Shown: positions 1 through 8,714, counted from the first letter of the stretch. The stretch: DNA of 64,000 nt from BNXB01 sp031548005 (GCA_031548005.1 JAVBRK010000047.1:85275-149274); one strand, 5' to 3'. Program-made: numbers and translations. The notes: generated by a model from the letters alone, not told the origin.

Positions 1-1526
1 GAAGCGGCATTTTCCAAAGCAACACGGGTTACTTTTGTCGGATCGATTACACCGGCGGCAAACATTTTTTCATAAACATCCGTGCGCGCATTATAACCGA
101 AATCGCCTTTACCTTCTTTTACTTTCTGAACTACGACAGCACCCTCTTTCCCAGCGTTTGCCACAATCTGGCGAAGCGGTTCTTCAATGGCGCGTTTTAC
201 AATTTCAATCCCCGTAGTTTCATCCTCATTCTCCCCTTTCAGTTTTTCGAGGGCTTCTGTTGCGCGGATATAGGCTACTCCACCGCCCGGAACTGTTCCT
301 TCTTCGATTGCAGCACGGGTTGCGCTCAAAGCATCGTCTACACGATCTTTCTTTTCCTTCATTTCTACTTCAGAAGGAGCTCCGACATAAAGGACAGCAA
401 CACCCCCGGCCAATTTCGCTAAGCGTTCCTGTAATTTTTCACGATCGTAATCAGATGTTGTGGTTTCGATTTGAGATTTAATCTGGCCTACACGTGCACT
501 GATCGCGTCTTTATCGCCACCACCGTTTACAATCACAGTATTGTCTTTATTTACAGTAATCTTTTCTGCTTTTCCAAGCATATCCAATGTAGCAGATTCC
601 AATTTCAGCCCTTTTTCTTCTGAAATCACCACGCCGCCAGTCAGCACTGCAATATCTTCCAGCATTTCTTTCCGGCGGTCGCCGAATCCGGGAGCTTTTA
701 CAGCACAAATTTTCAGAGAACCGCGTAAACGGTTAACAACCAACGTAGCCAATGCTTCTGATTCGATATCTTCAGCGATGATCAGCAACGGACGACCGGT
801 TTGAACGGATTGTTCGAGTATCGGAAGCATGTCTTTAAGTACTGAAATCTTCTTATCGTAGATCAATACATAAGGATTTTCCAGGTCGGCTTCCATTTTT
901 TCCGTATTAGTTACAAAGTAAGCGGAAATATAGCCCCGGTCGAATTGCATTCCTTCCACGACATCGACATAAGTCTCGATACCTTTTGATTCTTCTACTG
1001 TGATCACTCCTTCTTTTTTCACTTTCTGCATCGCTTCGGCAATCAGCTTACCGATTGCTTCATCTCCGTTGGCAGAAATTTTAGCCACGTTTTCAATTTT
1101 CCTGAAATCGTCGCCTACATCTTTGGATTGTTTTTTCAAATCTGCAACCACAGCAGTCACAGCTTTGTCAATCCCCCGCTTCAGGTCCATCGGATTGGCT
1201 CCTGCAGTCACGTTCTTCAGCCCGACGCTGATGATCGACTGTGCCAATACGGTAGCAGTTGTCGTACCATCTCCGGCATCATCGTTTGTTTTTGAAGCGA
1301 CTTCTTTTACCAATTGGGCTCCCATATTCTGAAATGAATCGGTCAGATCGATTTCTTTAGCAACCGTCACACCATCTTTTGTAATCTGAGGAGCGCCGAA
1401 CTTTTTATCGATAATTACATTACGACCCTTGGGGCCCAAAGTCACTTTCACTGCATTTGCCAACTCATCCACGCCTTTTTTCAGCAGGTCGCGGGCATCC
1501 ATATTAAACTTTATATCTTTAGCCAT
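1..1526 (-). CDS. groEL: GroEL (60-kDa chaperonin), 3' end cut by the window edge
   Basis: This encodes the chaperonin that forms the double-ring ATP-driven protein-folding chamber in the cytoplasm. Read on the minus strand from the ATG at 1524-1526, the frame stays open for 508 codons to base 1. It begins MAKDIKFNMDARDLLKKGV and shows the classic nucleotide-binding sequences TLGPKGRNV and DGVTVAKEI, the GDGTTTATVLA loop near residue 87, and GGGVAYIRA in the second equatorial half. A full protein is about 545 residues, so roughly the last 35, including any GGM-type tail, lie outside the window. It follows groES with a 35-bp gap in the same direction, the standard groESL operon. The identification is certain; only the C terminus is unseen. 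Confidence 0.97.
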   Translation of the reverse strand, partial: MAKDIKFNMDARDLLKKGVDELANAVKVTLGPKGRNVIIDKKFGAPQITKDGVTVAKEIDLTDSFQNMGAQLVKEVASKTNDDAGDGTTTATVLAQSIISVGLKNVTAGANPMDLKRGIDKAVTAVVADLKKQSKDVGDDFRKIENVAKISANGDEAIGKLIAEAMQKVKKEGVITVEESKGIETYVDVVEGMQFDRGYISAYFVTNTEKMEADLENPYVLIYDKKISVLKDMLPILEQSVQTGRPLLIIAEDIESEALATLVVNRLRGSLKICAVKAPGFGDRRKEMLEDIAVLTGGVVISEEKGLKLESATLDMLGKAEKITVNKDNTVIVNGGGDKDAISARVGQIKSQIETTTSDYDREKLQERLAKLAGGVAVLYVGAPSEVEMKEKKDRVDDALSATRAAIEEGTVPGGGVAYIRATEALEKLKGENEDETTGIEIVKRAIEEPLRQIVANAGKEGAVVVQKVKEGKGDFGYNARTDVYEKMFAAGVIDPTKVTRVALENAA

Positions 1527-1561
1527 AACTTTTTTATTTTATTTTTTATATGAATTTCAAG

Positions 1562-1831
1562 TTAAATAATCGCCAGAACATCCGACTGACGCATGATCAG
1601 GTATTGTTCGCCTTCCAGCTCAATTTCAGTACCAGCATACTTACCATAAAGTACATGATCTCCTTTTTTCAGGATCATCTTTTCATCTTTAGTCCCTTCG
1701 CCAACTGCAACGACGCTACCTTTCAGCGGTTTTTCTTTCGCTGAATCAGGGATAATGATACCTCCTACTGTTTTTTCTTCTGCTGCGGCTGGTTTAATTA
1801 AAACCCTGTCCGCTAATGGTTTAATGTTCAT
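1562..1831 (-). CDS. groES: GroES (10-kDa co-chaperonin)
   Basis: This 89-residue protein is the heptameric lid of the GroEL chamber. It starts MNIKPLADRVLIKP and carries the mobile-loop segment EEKTVGGIIIPDSAKEKP, whose hydrophobic GGIII tripeptide region contacts GroEL, followed by the conserved GDHVLYGKYAGTEIE strand region. Length is normal for the family. It is the first gene of the groESL operon, with groEL 35 bp downstream, and a promoter candidate lies about 70 bp upstream. I saw no CIRCE inverted repeat in the upstream region, so HrcA control is not supported by sequence here. Confidence 0.97.
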   Translation of the reverse strand: MNIKPLADRVLIKPAAAEEKTVGGIIIPDSAKEKPLKGSVVAVGEGTKDEKMILKKGDHVLYGKYAGTEIELEGEQYLIMRQSDVLAII

Positions 1832-1899
1832 AACTTAATTTTTTATTATTAATGATTATACATTTTTATTTTATATAGAGAGCATTGCGAACTTTATGC

Positions 1900-1927
1900 C
1901 AAAGTAAAAAACTGACATTTTCGCAAA
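1900..1927 (-). promoter_or_regulatory. Candidate promoter of groES-groEL
   Basis: On the minus strand a TTTG element (complement of CAAA at 1924-1927) is followed after 17 bases by TACTTTG (complement of 1900-1906). This resembles the Bacteroidota primary sigma promoter (-33 TTTG, -7 TAnnTTTG) but the -7 box is one base short. It would give a 5' leader of about 60 nt before groES. Inferred only from consensus match and position. Confidence 0.4.
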
Positions 1928-2003
1928 GAAAAGCTTTCCCGGGCATCCGGAATCCATGTCAATTTGTCACCCGATACAATCTGTTAGAATCTGGCTTCCC
2001 GGA

Positions 2004-2036
2004 GAAAAAATCCGGGAACTTTTAGTAAGCTCCCGG
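2004..2036 (-). terminator. Rho-independent terminator of hisS
   Basis: On the minus strand, about 10 bases after the hisS stop, a 10-bp stem forms between 2027-2036 and 2012-2021 (one G-U pair) around the 5-base loop 2022-2026. It is followed by a run of six T on the minus strand (2005-2010). This is a textbook intrinsic terminator separating hisS from groES. An overlapping second hairpin, 1996-2003 with 2011-2018, is also possible but has no T-run behind it. Confidence 0.75.
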
Positions 2037-2046
2037 AATCGAATTT

Positions 2047-3405
2047 TCACTGGAATTGCCGGATCAAATCTTCATGCGACAAAACGATTTGCTTTCCCGA
2101 ACTCATTTCTTTAAGAGTCAACTGCTTGTTCTGAATTTCATCGGCACCGGCCAGCACAACAAACGGAATTTTATTATCATCTGCATACGAAAACTGCTTC
2201 TTCATCTTTGCAGGTTCCGGATAAATCTCTGCTTTTATACCTGAATGGCGAAGGCGCTGCAAAACAGGGAGGATATAGGAGGTTTCTTCTTCTCCGAAAT
2301 TAACAAACAGAACTTGCGTATGTTGGGCAGTATCTTCCGGATAAAGATTTAACTGATTCAGCACATCGAAAATTCGATCGGCGCCAAAAGAAATCCCGAC
2401 TCCTGAAATTCCCGGCATTCCGAAAACGCCTGTCAGATTGTCGTATCTACCTCCACCGGTAATACTACCGATCTGCACATCCAAAGCCTTCACTTCAAAA
2501 ATTGCACCTGTATAATAATTTAGTCCCCGGGCCAGGGTCAGATCCAGCTCCAACTCGGAACGAATCCCTAAAAGGTCGATTTTATCCAGAATATACTCGA
2601 TTTCTTCAATTCCTTTCATTCCGGCCTCCGATGATGCGAGCGACTGCTTCAAAACCGATAGTTTTTCACGGCTGGAGCCCCGGAGCAGAATAACCGGCTG
2701 CAGTAAATCGATCGCCCGCGGAGTCACTCCCTTTTCTGCCAATTCTTTATTGACACCTTCCAGTCCGATTTTATCCAACTTATCAATTGCAACCGTAATA
2801 TCGACGATCCGGTTAGCTTCGCCTATCATTTCGGCAATTCCCGTCAGAATTTTCCGGTTATTGATTTTGATACAGACCCGGATTCCAAAGCGGGAATAAA
2901 CTTCATCCATAATCTGAATCAGCTCTACCTCATTCAGAAGTGAATCCGATCCGACCATGTCGGCATCACATTGATAAAACTCCCGGTAGCGGCCTTTTTG
3001 TGGACGATCAGCCCGCCATACCGGTTGGATCTGATAGCGTCTGAAAGGGAATGTAATCTCATTCCTGTGCATAACCACATAACGGGCAAAAGGTACCGTT
3101 AAGTCGTAACGCAGTCCTTTTTCACTGATTTTTCCAGTCAGCTTTACCGGATTCCTCGACAAAAGTTCCTCATCAGAAACCCCATCTGTAAAATCACCTG
3201 AATTCAATACTTTAAACAACAATTTATCACCTTCTTCCCCGTATTTCCCCATCAGAGTCGACAGGGTTTCCAAGGCCGGAGTTTCAATCTGCCGGAATCC
3301 ATAAACATGATACACGCTTCGAATCGTATTAAAGATGTAATTACGTTTTGCCATTTCTTCTGGCGAAAAATCCCTGGTTCCCTTAGGTATAGCCGGTTTT
3401 TGCAT
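2047..3405 (-). CDS. hisS: Histidyl-tRNA synthetase
   Basis: This class II aminoacyl-tRNA synthetase charges tRNA-His in the cytoplasm. The protein reads MQKPAIPKGTRDFSPEEM at its start, has class II motif 2 in FRRYQIQPVWRADRP, the histidine-specific ARGLNYYTGAIFE segment, and motif 3 region GGGRYDNLTGVFG, then an anticodon-binding domain over roughly the last 95 residues. I chose the ATG at 3403-3405 because homologues begin just before the PKGTRDF motif, giving 452 residues. ATGs at 3409-3411 and at 3460-3462 are in frame and would add 2 or 19 residues. Transcription is divergent from the DUF4834 gene, with a shared 120-bp control region containing a striking inverted repeat. A strong terminator follows. 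Confidence 0.96.
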   Translation of the reverse strand: MQKPAIPKGTRDFSPEEMAKRNYIFNTIRSVYHVYGFRQIETPALETLSTLMGKYGEEGDKLLFKVLNSGDFTDGVSDEELLSRNPVKLTGKISEKGLRYDLTVPFARYVVMHRNEITFPFRRYQIQPVWRADRPQKGRYREFYQCDADMVGSDSLLNEVELIQIMDEVYSRFGIRVCIKINNRKILTGIAEMIGEANRIVDITVAIDKLDKIGLEGVNKELAEKGVTPRAIDLLQPVILLRGSSREKLSVLKQSLASSEAGMKGIEEIEYILDKIDLLGIRSELELDLTLARGLNYYTGAIFEVKALDVQIGSITGGGRYDNLTGVFGMPGISGVGISFGADRIFDVLNQLNLYPEDTAQHTQVLFVNFGEEETSYILPVLQRLRHSGIKAEIYPEPAKMKKQFSYADDNKIPFVVLAGADEIQNKQLTLKEMSSGKQIVLSHEDLIRQFQ

Positions 3406-3497
3406 ATTCATTGATAATATTTTAAGAAACTCTATTTTTTTTAACTCAGACTCATCCAACAAAAAGAATATCTGTACGTTTTACTAATGTAAGACGT

Positions 3498-3553
3498 TAC
3501 ACGTGGCGAAATATTTTCTCAATTCCAGATTTTTATTATCTTTGCCACGTGTA
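3498..3553. repeat. Inverted CACGTG repeat between divergent hisS and DUF4834 gene
   Basis: TACACGTGGC at 3498-3507 is matched by its exact reverse complement GCCACGTGTA at 3544-3553; the pairing extends outward to 3495 and 3556 with one mismatch. Each arm has the palindrome CACGTG at its core. The right arm directly follows the -7 box TATCTTTG of the rightward gene, so a bound protein would sit at its transcription start. The left arm is in the equivalent place for leftward hisS transcription. This has the layout of a paired operator, or of duplicated initiation regions. No regulator is known from the sequence. Confidence 0.55.
3537..3544 (+). promoter_or_regulatory. -7 promoter box upstream of the DUF4834 gene
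   Basis: TATCTTTG is a perfect match to the Bacteroidota -7 consensus TAnnTTTG and lies 43 bp before the ATG at 3587. The upstream -33 element is not clear. The box touches the right arm of the CACGTG inverted repeat. Confidence 0.6.
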
Positions 3554-3586
3554 GCGCGTCTCTAATTTTATACTATAGGTAAAATA

Positions 3587-3832
3587 ATGTTTAAATTCTT
3601 TATTGTTAGCTTCTTAGTTTTTGTATTTTTTATTCTTGTCTTCGGTTTTTCCGTTTTGAGGTTCCTTTTTCAAGGCTTGCTCGGCAGACCTATACAAAAA
3701 AAGCAGCAAAGAACCTCCGAATCCGGTAAAAACACCCGTTCACAACAGCAGGCGGAATCAACTGCCAAACAGCGAAAAATTATTATGCGCGATGAAGGCG
3801 AATATGTAGATTACGTTGAAGTCAAAGAATAA
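3587..3832 (+). CDS. DUF4834-type small membrane protein
   Basis: This 81-residue protein has one N-terminal hydrophobic helix (about residues 3-30, rich in Phe, Val and Leu) and then a short basic and polar cytoplasmic tail with KKQQRTSE and an acidic end (RDEGEYVDYVEVKE). The layout matches the Bacteroidota-specific DUF4834 family, whose function is not known. It is the only rightward gene in the first 22 kb and is head-to-head with hisS. Its stop lies 2 bp from the convergent end of the 5'-nucleotidase gene. The family call is from memory of the pattern; the gene itself is well supported by its perfect -7 box and its composition. Confidence 0.75.
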   Translation: MFKFFIVSFLVFVFFILVFGFSVLRFLFQGLLGRPIQKKQQRTSESGKNTRSQQQAESTAKQRKIIMRDEGEYVDYVEVKE

Positions 3833-3834
3833 AT

Positions 3835-5568
3835 TCATTCTCCAAACAATAAACGATAATCCTTTTTTGTTCCACTCACAGCCCATTCTCTCGGAACAAA
3901 CTCCCACTCGCTGATAATTTCAGGCATTATTATTTTATTCTGTTTAATCCATTGTATCATATAATACCGCAGATCGACCGGTGTTGAATCGATCACCCGG
4001 GATGATAATTCGCCGGAAGGTATTCCCGCCCCTTTAGTCAGGTGTTCTCCTCCCCCATTGCCGCGATAAGAATTAACAGCCACTTTATACCGGGTATCCG
4101 GATCAAAGAATTTTCCGTTTTTTAATGTCCTGGCGATAGTAATACGCTTTCCCACAGGCTTACTGACATCTACAGAGTAAGCGATACCGGCAGCCGAATC
4201 AAAATTATAGGTCGGATGGATAAACCGGTATTTTCCATCGTTTCCTTCCTGGATCATCAATAAATGATCATCCGGACTGTTCATTTTATTAATCCATATA
4301 CCGTAACAACTTTCCAGATAATCTTTGATCTCTCGGCCGCTAAGCATCATGGTATACAGGAAATTTTCATACTTGTAAAGTTTGAATAGATCGGAAATAA
4401 ACAGATCTCCTTCCCGGATCTCCGTATCATAGGATAACGGAGCTGCAAAAGAGATATCGGCTCCGGTCAGTTCCAACTGAATCCGGTGAATCAGATCGAC
4501 AAAAGCCGACGGTCCGAAGTAGGCATCCCGGGAACGAAAGGCGCTCGTTGCAATTCCTATTTTTTCAGAAACAAACGACCTGACGGCATTAAACTCCTGA
4601 TTGAAGAGAGTCATAAATTCGGGATCAGGATTATAATCGGACATATCGACTAATTTTCCGGAAACTGATTTGTGGATGACTTTTCCACGATCGGTTCTGA
4701 TCGTCAATTCCACATCTCCGACATAATTACCGTATGTACCCGGATTCAGAATTACGACCGAATCTCCCTCGAGATTGGAGACCTTCCGGTAGTCCGGTCG
4801 ATGGTCATGCCCGATCAACACAACATCCAGATCCGGGATTTCGCAGGCAAGGCTGTAGCCATGGCCTTCATTCAATCCGTTGGCAAGTATCTCTCCTTTC
4901 ATTCCCAAATGAAATAAACCGATAATCACATCGGCCTTTTCTTCGTTCTTCAACACCGGAATCCAATGCCTGATTGTTTGCTCTGCATCTTCGAAATGCA
5001 TATCAGGCCATAATCTTTTAGGCAACCAGGTCGGGATACCAGGAGTGATCACACCCAATACTGCGATCCTCACCCCTTCTATTTCAAACAGGGTATAGGG
5101 CTTAAAATAACTTCCAAAACCTTTTCCTTCGTCAAAAACCGCATTAGCAGCCATCCACGGAAAGTTGGATTGAGTTATCAGGCGCTTATAAACAAGCGGT
5201 CCGGCTTCAATATCATGATTCCCCAGAGTTCCGGCCTGGTATCCCATATAATTCAGGATACGGGGGCAAAGATGCATCGAAACAGTATCGATAAAATTAT
5301 AATAATATGCGGATGGTTGTCCTTGCAGAATGTCTCCGTTATCAAGCAAAATAAGACGATCTGTATACTTGACTCTTTCCTGTTTGAGATACGTATTTAC
5401 ACGAGCCAGGCTACCCGAAGCAGGTTTATTTTCAATCAAATCATACGGAAAATAATTTCCATGAATATCTGTGGTTTGCAAAACTTTAATCCGGATTTCC
5501 TTTTGCTGGGCAGAAACTAAACTACAAAAGAATAAGAAACAGCCGACCAGGGATATCAAGCGTTTCAT
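3835..5568 (-). CDS. Exported bifunctional 5'-nucleotidase / 2',3'-cyclic-nucleotide phosphodiesterase-type metallophosphoesterase
   Basis: The 577-residue protein has a signal peptide (cleavage near SLVSA, residue 20) and so acts in the periplasm or on the surface, probably salvaging phosphate and nucleosides. The N-terminal metallophosphoesterase domain shows the dimetal ligands TDIHG (residues 33-37), DNGD, GNHD and IGHDHR in the expected order. The C-terminal 5'-nucleotidase substrate domain has the LSGREIKDYLE and YKVAVNSYRGNGGGEH signatures. The start codon overlaps the folE stop in an ATGA, so the two are translationally coupled. Substrate (nucleotide, cyclic nucleotide, UDP-sugar) cannot be told from sequence. 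Confidence 0.9.
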   Translation of the reverse strand: MKRLISLVGCFLFFCSLVSAQQKEIRIKVLQTTDIHGNYFPYDLIENKPASGSLARVNTYLKQERVKYTDRLILLDNGDILQGQPSAYYYNFIDTVSMHLCPRILNYMGYQAGTLGNHDIEAGPLVYKRLITQSNFPWMAANAVFDEGKGFGSYFKPYTLFEIEGVRIAVLGVITPGIPTWLPKRLWPDMHFEDAEQTIRHWIPVLKNEEKADVIIGLFHLGMKGEILANGLNEGHGYSLACEIPDLDVVLIGHDHRPDYRKVSNLEGDSVVILNPGTYGNYVGDVELTIRTDRGKVIHKSVSGKLVDMSDYNPDPEFMTLFNQEFNAVRSFVSEKIGIATSAFRSRDAYFGPSAFVDLIHRIQLELTGADISFAAPLSYDTEIREGDLFISDLFKLYKYENFLYTMMLSGREIKDYLESCYGIWINKMNSPDDHLLMIQEGNDGKYRFIHPTYNFDSAAGIAYSVDVSKPVGKRITIARTLKNGKFFDPDTRYKVAVNSYRGNGGGEHLTKGAGIPSGELSSRVIDSTPVDLRYYMIQWIKQNKIIMPEIISEWEFVPREWAVSGTKKDYRLLFGE

Positions 5569-6149
5569 CTGCCATTACGAATTAAAGCGATGAATTCTTC
5601 CCGGGTTTTTGCCTGGTCAAAAATTCCGGTAAAATCGGAAGTTGTGGTAATAGAGTTCTGTTTTTCCACACCACGCATTTGCATGCACATATGTTGCGCT
5701 TCGATCACCACCATGACTCCGAGGGGATTCAGGGTTTTCTGAATGCAGTCTTTAATTTGGGTAGTAAGCCGTTCCTGAATCTGGAGACGGCGGGAGAAGA
5801 CATCCACAACCCGGGGAATCTTACTCAACCCGGTCACAGCTTCCCGGGGAATGTATGCGATATGAGCTTTCCCGAAAAAAGGAAGCATATGATGTTCACA
5901 CATCGAAAAAAAATCGATGTCTTTAACAATGACCATTTGTTTATAATCTTCGATAAAGACAGCAGAAGATAATATTTTTGCCGGATCCTGCGTATAACCT
6001 TTGGTCAAAAACATCATTGCTTTGGCTACTCGTTCAGGGGTCTTCAACAAACCGTCCCGTTCCGGATTTTCACCCAACAACTCAAGGATACGCTTATAGT
6101 GAAATGCAAGTTCTTCTTTTTTCTGGTTTTCTTCGGGATCTGATATCAT
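5565..6149 (-). CDS. folE: GTP cyclohydrolase I
   Basis: The enzyme converts GTP to 7,8-dihydroneopterin triphosphate, the first step of folate and related pterin or queuosine-precursor pathways. The 194-residue protein carries the PERVAKAM region, the zinc-ligand motif SMCEHHMLPFFG, the substrate loop GLSKIPRVVDVFSRRLQ and the second zinc site HMCMQMRGVEK. Length is normal for type IA enzymes. It sits 9 bp after the SPOR-domain gene and overlaps the following nucleotidase gene by 4 bp, at the distal part of the DUF1599-DoxX-tpiA-SPOR-folE cluster. Confidence 0.97.
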   Translation of the reverse strand: MISDPEENQKKEELAFHYKRILELLGENPERDGLLKTPERVAKAMMFLTKGYTQDPAKILSSAVFIEDYKQMVIVKDIDFFSMCEHHMLPFFGKAHIAYIPREAVTGLSKIPRVVDVFSRRLQIQERLTTQIKDCIQKTLNPLGVMVVIEAQHMCMQMRGVEKQNSITTTSDFTGIFDQAKTREEFIALIRNGR

Positions 6150-6158
6150 AGCTATTGT

Positions 6159-6650
6159 CTATTTATAAACAGGAATGTTCACTTCTTCTTTTACAGTATA
6201 CATTTCTCTTCCAAATTCAGGGAAAGCACTTTTCAGTTCCTGCATAAAAAGAACTGCTTCTTCTCTTGTACGGAAATCTCCTACTCTCAGGCTCCATCTC
6301 GGAGGACGGTAATTCACATAGGTTTTTATTTCGGGAAATGCTTCTTTTATTAGCCGTTCTTTTCTGGCTGCCTCGTCTTTAGAAGTCCGGGGATCGTTCC
6401 CGGAATATGCCTGAACCCGGAAACCCGATATTTTCATGAATTCGGTTTCTGTCCAGGAAGAATTGGAGCCGACAGGAACGCCTATCAAAGCGTTAACCCC
6501 CGGATCAGCAATGACCCGGATCGTGCTGTTAGATCCTCCTTCTGAGGATTCGAGATCATTTATAATCGTCGTTCGTTTATTATCCTGCGCTTGTGACGGT
6601 ACAAGGCACAAGCACAGGGTAAAAAATACGGATAATTTGATAAACTTCAT
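6159..6650 (-). CDS. Exported SPOR-domain protein
   Basis: This 163-residue protein has a signal peptide (hydrophobic residues 5-18, cleavage after PSQA at about 21) and a C-terminal SPOR domain (about residues 78-155: GFRVQAYSG ... WSLRVGDFRTREEA). SPOR domains bind glycan strands of peptidoglycan stripped of stem peptides, usually at division sites, so a periplasmic cell-wall role is expected. It lies 6 bp after tpiA and 9 bp before folE in a tight leftward operon. The position between tpiA and folE is one I recall from other Bacteroidales. No enzymatic motif is present. Confidence 0.85.
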   Translation of the reverse strand: MKFIKLSVFFTLCLCLVPSQAQDNKRTTIINDLESSEGGSNSTIRVIADPGVNALIGVPVGSNSSWTETEFMKISGFRVQAYSGNDPRTSKDEAARKERLIKEAFPEIKTYVNYRPPRWSLRVGDFRTREEAVLFMQELKSAFPEFGREMYTVKEEVNIPVYK

Positions 6651-6656
6651 TTCAAT

Positions 6657-7412
6657 TCAGAAAGCTTCGATAATCGGCATAAATTTATCTACGCCTAAAG
6701 ATGCACCTCCGATTAAGCCACCATCGACATCAGGATTGGAAAACAGTTCTTTAGCATTGCCTGCATTGCAGCTCCCGCCATAAAGAACAGAGGTATTATC
6801 AGCCACTGTCTGACCATATTTTTCTTTCAGTGTTTTACGAATAAACGCATGCATTTCCTGAGCCTGGTCTGATGTTGCAGTCACTCCGGTTCCTATCGCC
6901 CAAACAGGTTCGTAGGCCAGAACAATCTTACCGAAATCTTCGGGAGAAAGACCAAATAAGCCTTCACGAATTTGTTTTTCTACCACCTCGAAGTGCTTTC
7001 CGGCATTTCTTTCTTCCAACACTTCTCCGATACAAAAAATAGGAGTCAAACCGTTAGCCAATGCCAACAATACTTTTTCTTTCAGAATGGCATCGGTTTC
7101 TCCATAGTATGTCCGGCGCTCGGAATGCCCGAGGATAACATACTTCGCTCCGGTAGAAGCGACCATCGCAGCAGAAACCTCGCCGGTGTATGCTCCGGAA
7201 ACCTTATCTGCACAGTTCTGAGCAGACACTCCAACCAGACTGGTATCGATCGAACCGGCTACTGCGGCCAAATGAATGAAAGGGGTTCCGATAATTACAT
7301 CACAATTGATCTTTTTGCCTTTTAATGCTGCTTCCAGATCTTTCGCCAGTTTCAAACCTTCCTGCAGGTTATTATTCATTTTCCAATTTCCTGCGACAAT
7401 ATTTTTTCTCAT
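6657..7412 (-). CDS. tpiA: Triose-phosphate isomerase
   Basis: The enzyme interconverts dihydroxyacetone phosphate and glyceraldehyde 3-phosphate in glycolysis. The 251-residue TIM barrel shows the catalytic lysine in GNWKMN (residues 7-12), the catalytic histidine in ILGHSERR, the catalytic glutamate and mobile loop in AYEPVWAIGTG, and the phosphate-binding GGSCNAGN and GGLIGGASL segments. All key residues are intact. It follows the DoxX gene by 27 bp and precedes the SPOR gene by 6 bp. Confidence 0.98.
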   Translation of the reverse strand: MRKNIVAGNWKMNNNLQEGLKLAKDLEAALKGKKINCDVIIGTPFIHLAAVAGSIDTSLVGVSAQNCADKVSGAYTGEVSAAMVASTGAKYVILGHSERRTYYGETDAILKEKVLLALANGLTPIFCIGEVLEERNAGKHFEVVEKQIREGLFGLSPEDFGKIVLAYEPVWAIGTGVTATSDQAQEMHAFIRKTLKEKYGQTVADNTSVLYGGSCNAGNAKELFSNPDVDGGLIGGASLGVDKFMPIIEAF

Positions 7413-7439
7413 TTTTCAAATAATTATTTAATAAACAAT

Positions 7440-8714
7440 TTATTTCTTTTCTTTACTTTTCCGGTAACGGGTATAATCCGATACGGAAAGCAGCACCAAC
7501 GGTACAATTAAAATAGCCGCGCAACACATTACTTTCCGGGCGTACCTGTTTGGTGGAGTTTTTCCCAGCTTGGTTTCATAAAGCGATTTATCCAATTCTT
7601 CTCCAACAGGCAAATTCCGGTGCGCCCATTTATTAACGACGACTCCACCTTTAATCAGCATCATTCCCGGATTGGAACGGATGATCGTTTTCAATGTAAT
7701 ATCATCAGTCGTACAAACAGGATATTCGGCTCCGGTATCCTCGATCCACTCCTTAATCTGATCGGGGGTCGATGCCGTAAGCATATAGTAATTATATCCA
7801 AAACGCTGAGAAAAGTCATAGAGTTCATTCATCCGGTCTACATTCGAGTCGTTTGCTTTTTCCAGCTTATGCGCGATCAGAAGAAAAGTATAGGCCGTAT
7901 CTGCGAGTACCGTATTCGTCATATCGTCTCCTGCTGTAGTAGTGATCGTAAAATCATGAATAGCAGGCTGATATCCTTTTTTAATTAATTTGGAAGTTGC
8001 ATCGACAAAGGTCCAGGAAGAGTCTCCCGCAGGATAATTTTCCACTGTAAACTCCTGTCTTACACCCTCTTTCTCATAAATAAAGGTCGATTCATATTCA
8101 TCTGGTTGGGCTCCCTCCGGGATAATCATTTTTTCCGGGATATCAGTTCCTATTTTGTAGGGACGAAAATCCAGAATCGGCAGATTACGATAACAATAAA
8201 ACGATACACCCAGGATAAATACATAAGTATAGACTGCTACAAGGGAAGAGGATCCACGGGAAAAAAGAGGAGTCATATACCGGTACCACAAAAATAGGAT
8301 CACCGTAAACACCATCAATACAACATTCTTAAAAAAAGTTTCCCAATTGGTTATAACCAGTGCATCGCCAAAACACCCGCAATCGGTTACCGGATTTTTG
8401 ACGGCCAGATAAAAAGTCAGACAGGTCATGAATATCATAAAAAGCAGGGTCAGAATCGTTGTAAACCTGCGATAAATAGCTGCCAACAAAAAAACTCCAA
8501 GCGCAAACTCGATGGCGGAGAGAAGAAATGAGGCCGGCAAAGCCAACGGGTGAAAGAAATTCATCCCAAAAGCCGTGAAATAATCCTGAAATTTGTACGT
8601 ACTTCCCAACGGGTCGACCGCCTTCACAAATCCGGAAAAAACAAAAACACATCCCAATAATATACGGGAAACTTCAGTCAATATTTTCTTTATATTTTCC
8701 GGCACTTGTATCAT
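7440..8714 (-). CDS. DoxX-family membrane protein with thioredoxin-like C-terminal domain
   Basis: This 424-residue protein has an N-terminal DoxX-type four-helix membrane domain (about residues 1-150, with LGCVFVFSGFVKAVDPLGS typical of the family and a DCGCFGDA motif in the third loop), a periplasmic domain, and a last TM helix near residue 400. The middle part (ITTTAGDD ... NPGMMLIKGGVVVNKW) looks like a thioredoxin fold with a cis-proline-like NPG but without a CxxC. The related DoxX/MauE proteins take part in electron transfer to the cell envelope; the actual job here is unknown. It overlaps the DUF1599 gene by 4 bp and precedes tpiA by 27 bp. Confidence 0.8.
   Translation of the reverse strand: MIQVPENIKKILTEVSRILLGCVFVFSGFVKAVDPLGSTYKFQDYFTAFGMNFFHPLALPASFLLSAIEFALGVFLLAAIYRRFTTILTLLFMIFMTCLTFYLAVKNPVTDCGCFGDALVITNWETFFKNVVLMVFTVILFLWYRYMTPLFSRGSSSLVAVYTYVFILGVSFYCYRNLPILDFRPYKIGTDIPEKMIIPEGAQPDEYESTFIYEKEGVRQEFTVENYPAGDSSWTFVDATSKLIKKGYQPAIHDFTITTTAGDDMTNTVLADTAYTFLLIAHKLEKANDSNVDRMNELYDFSQRFGYNYYMLTASTPDQIKEWIEDTGAEYPVCTTDDITLKTIIRSNPGMMLIKGGVVVNKWAHRNLPVGEELDKSLYETKLGKTPPNRYARKVMCCAAILIVPLVLLSVSDYTRYRKSKEKK

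Noticed and set aside
541..1332. Plus-strand open frames of 87 and 110 codons
   Set aside because: They lie antisense to groEL, whose own frame is unambiguous; their proteins are low-complexity Ser/Ala/Phe shadows.
1996..2018. Perfect TTCCCGGA/TCCGGGAA hairpin as a separate terminator
   Set aside because: It shares its right arm with the better hisS terminator and has no T-run on either strand at its base, so I treat it as part of the same element.
1832..2046. CIRCE/HrcA operator upstream of groES
   Set aside because: No TTAGCACTC-N9-GAGTGCTAA-like repeat is present in this gap.
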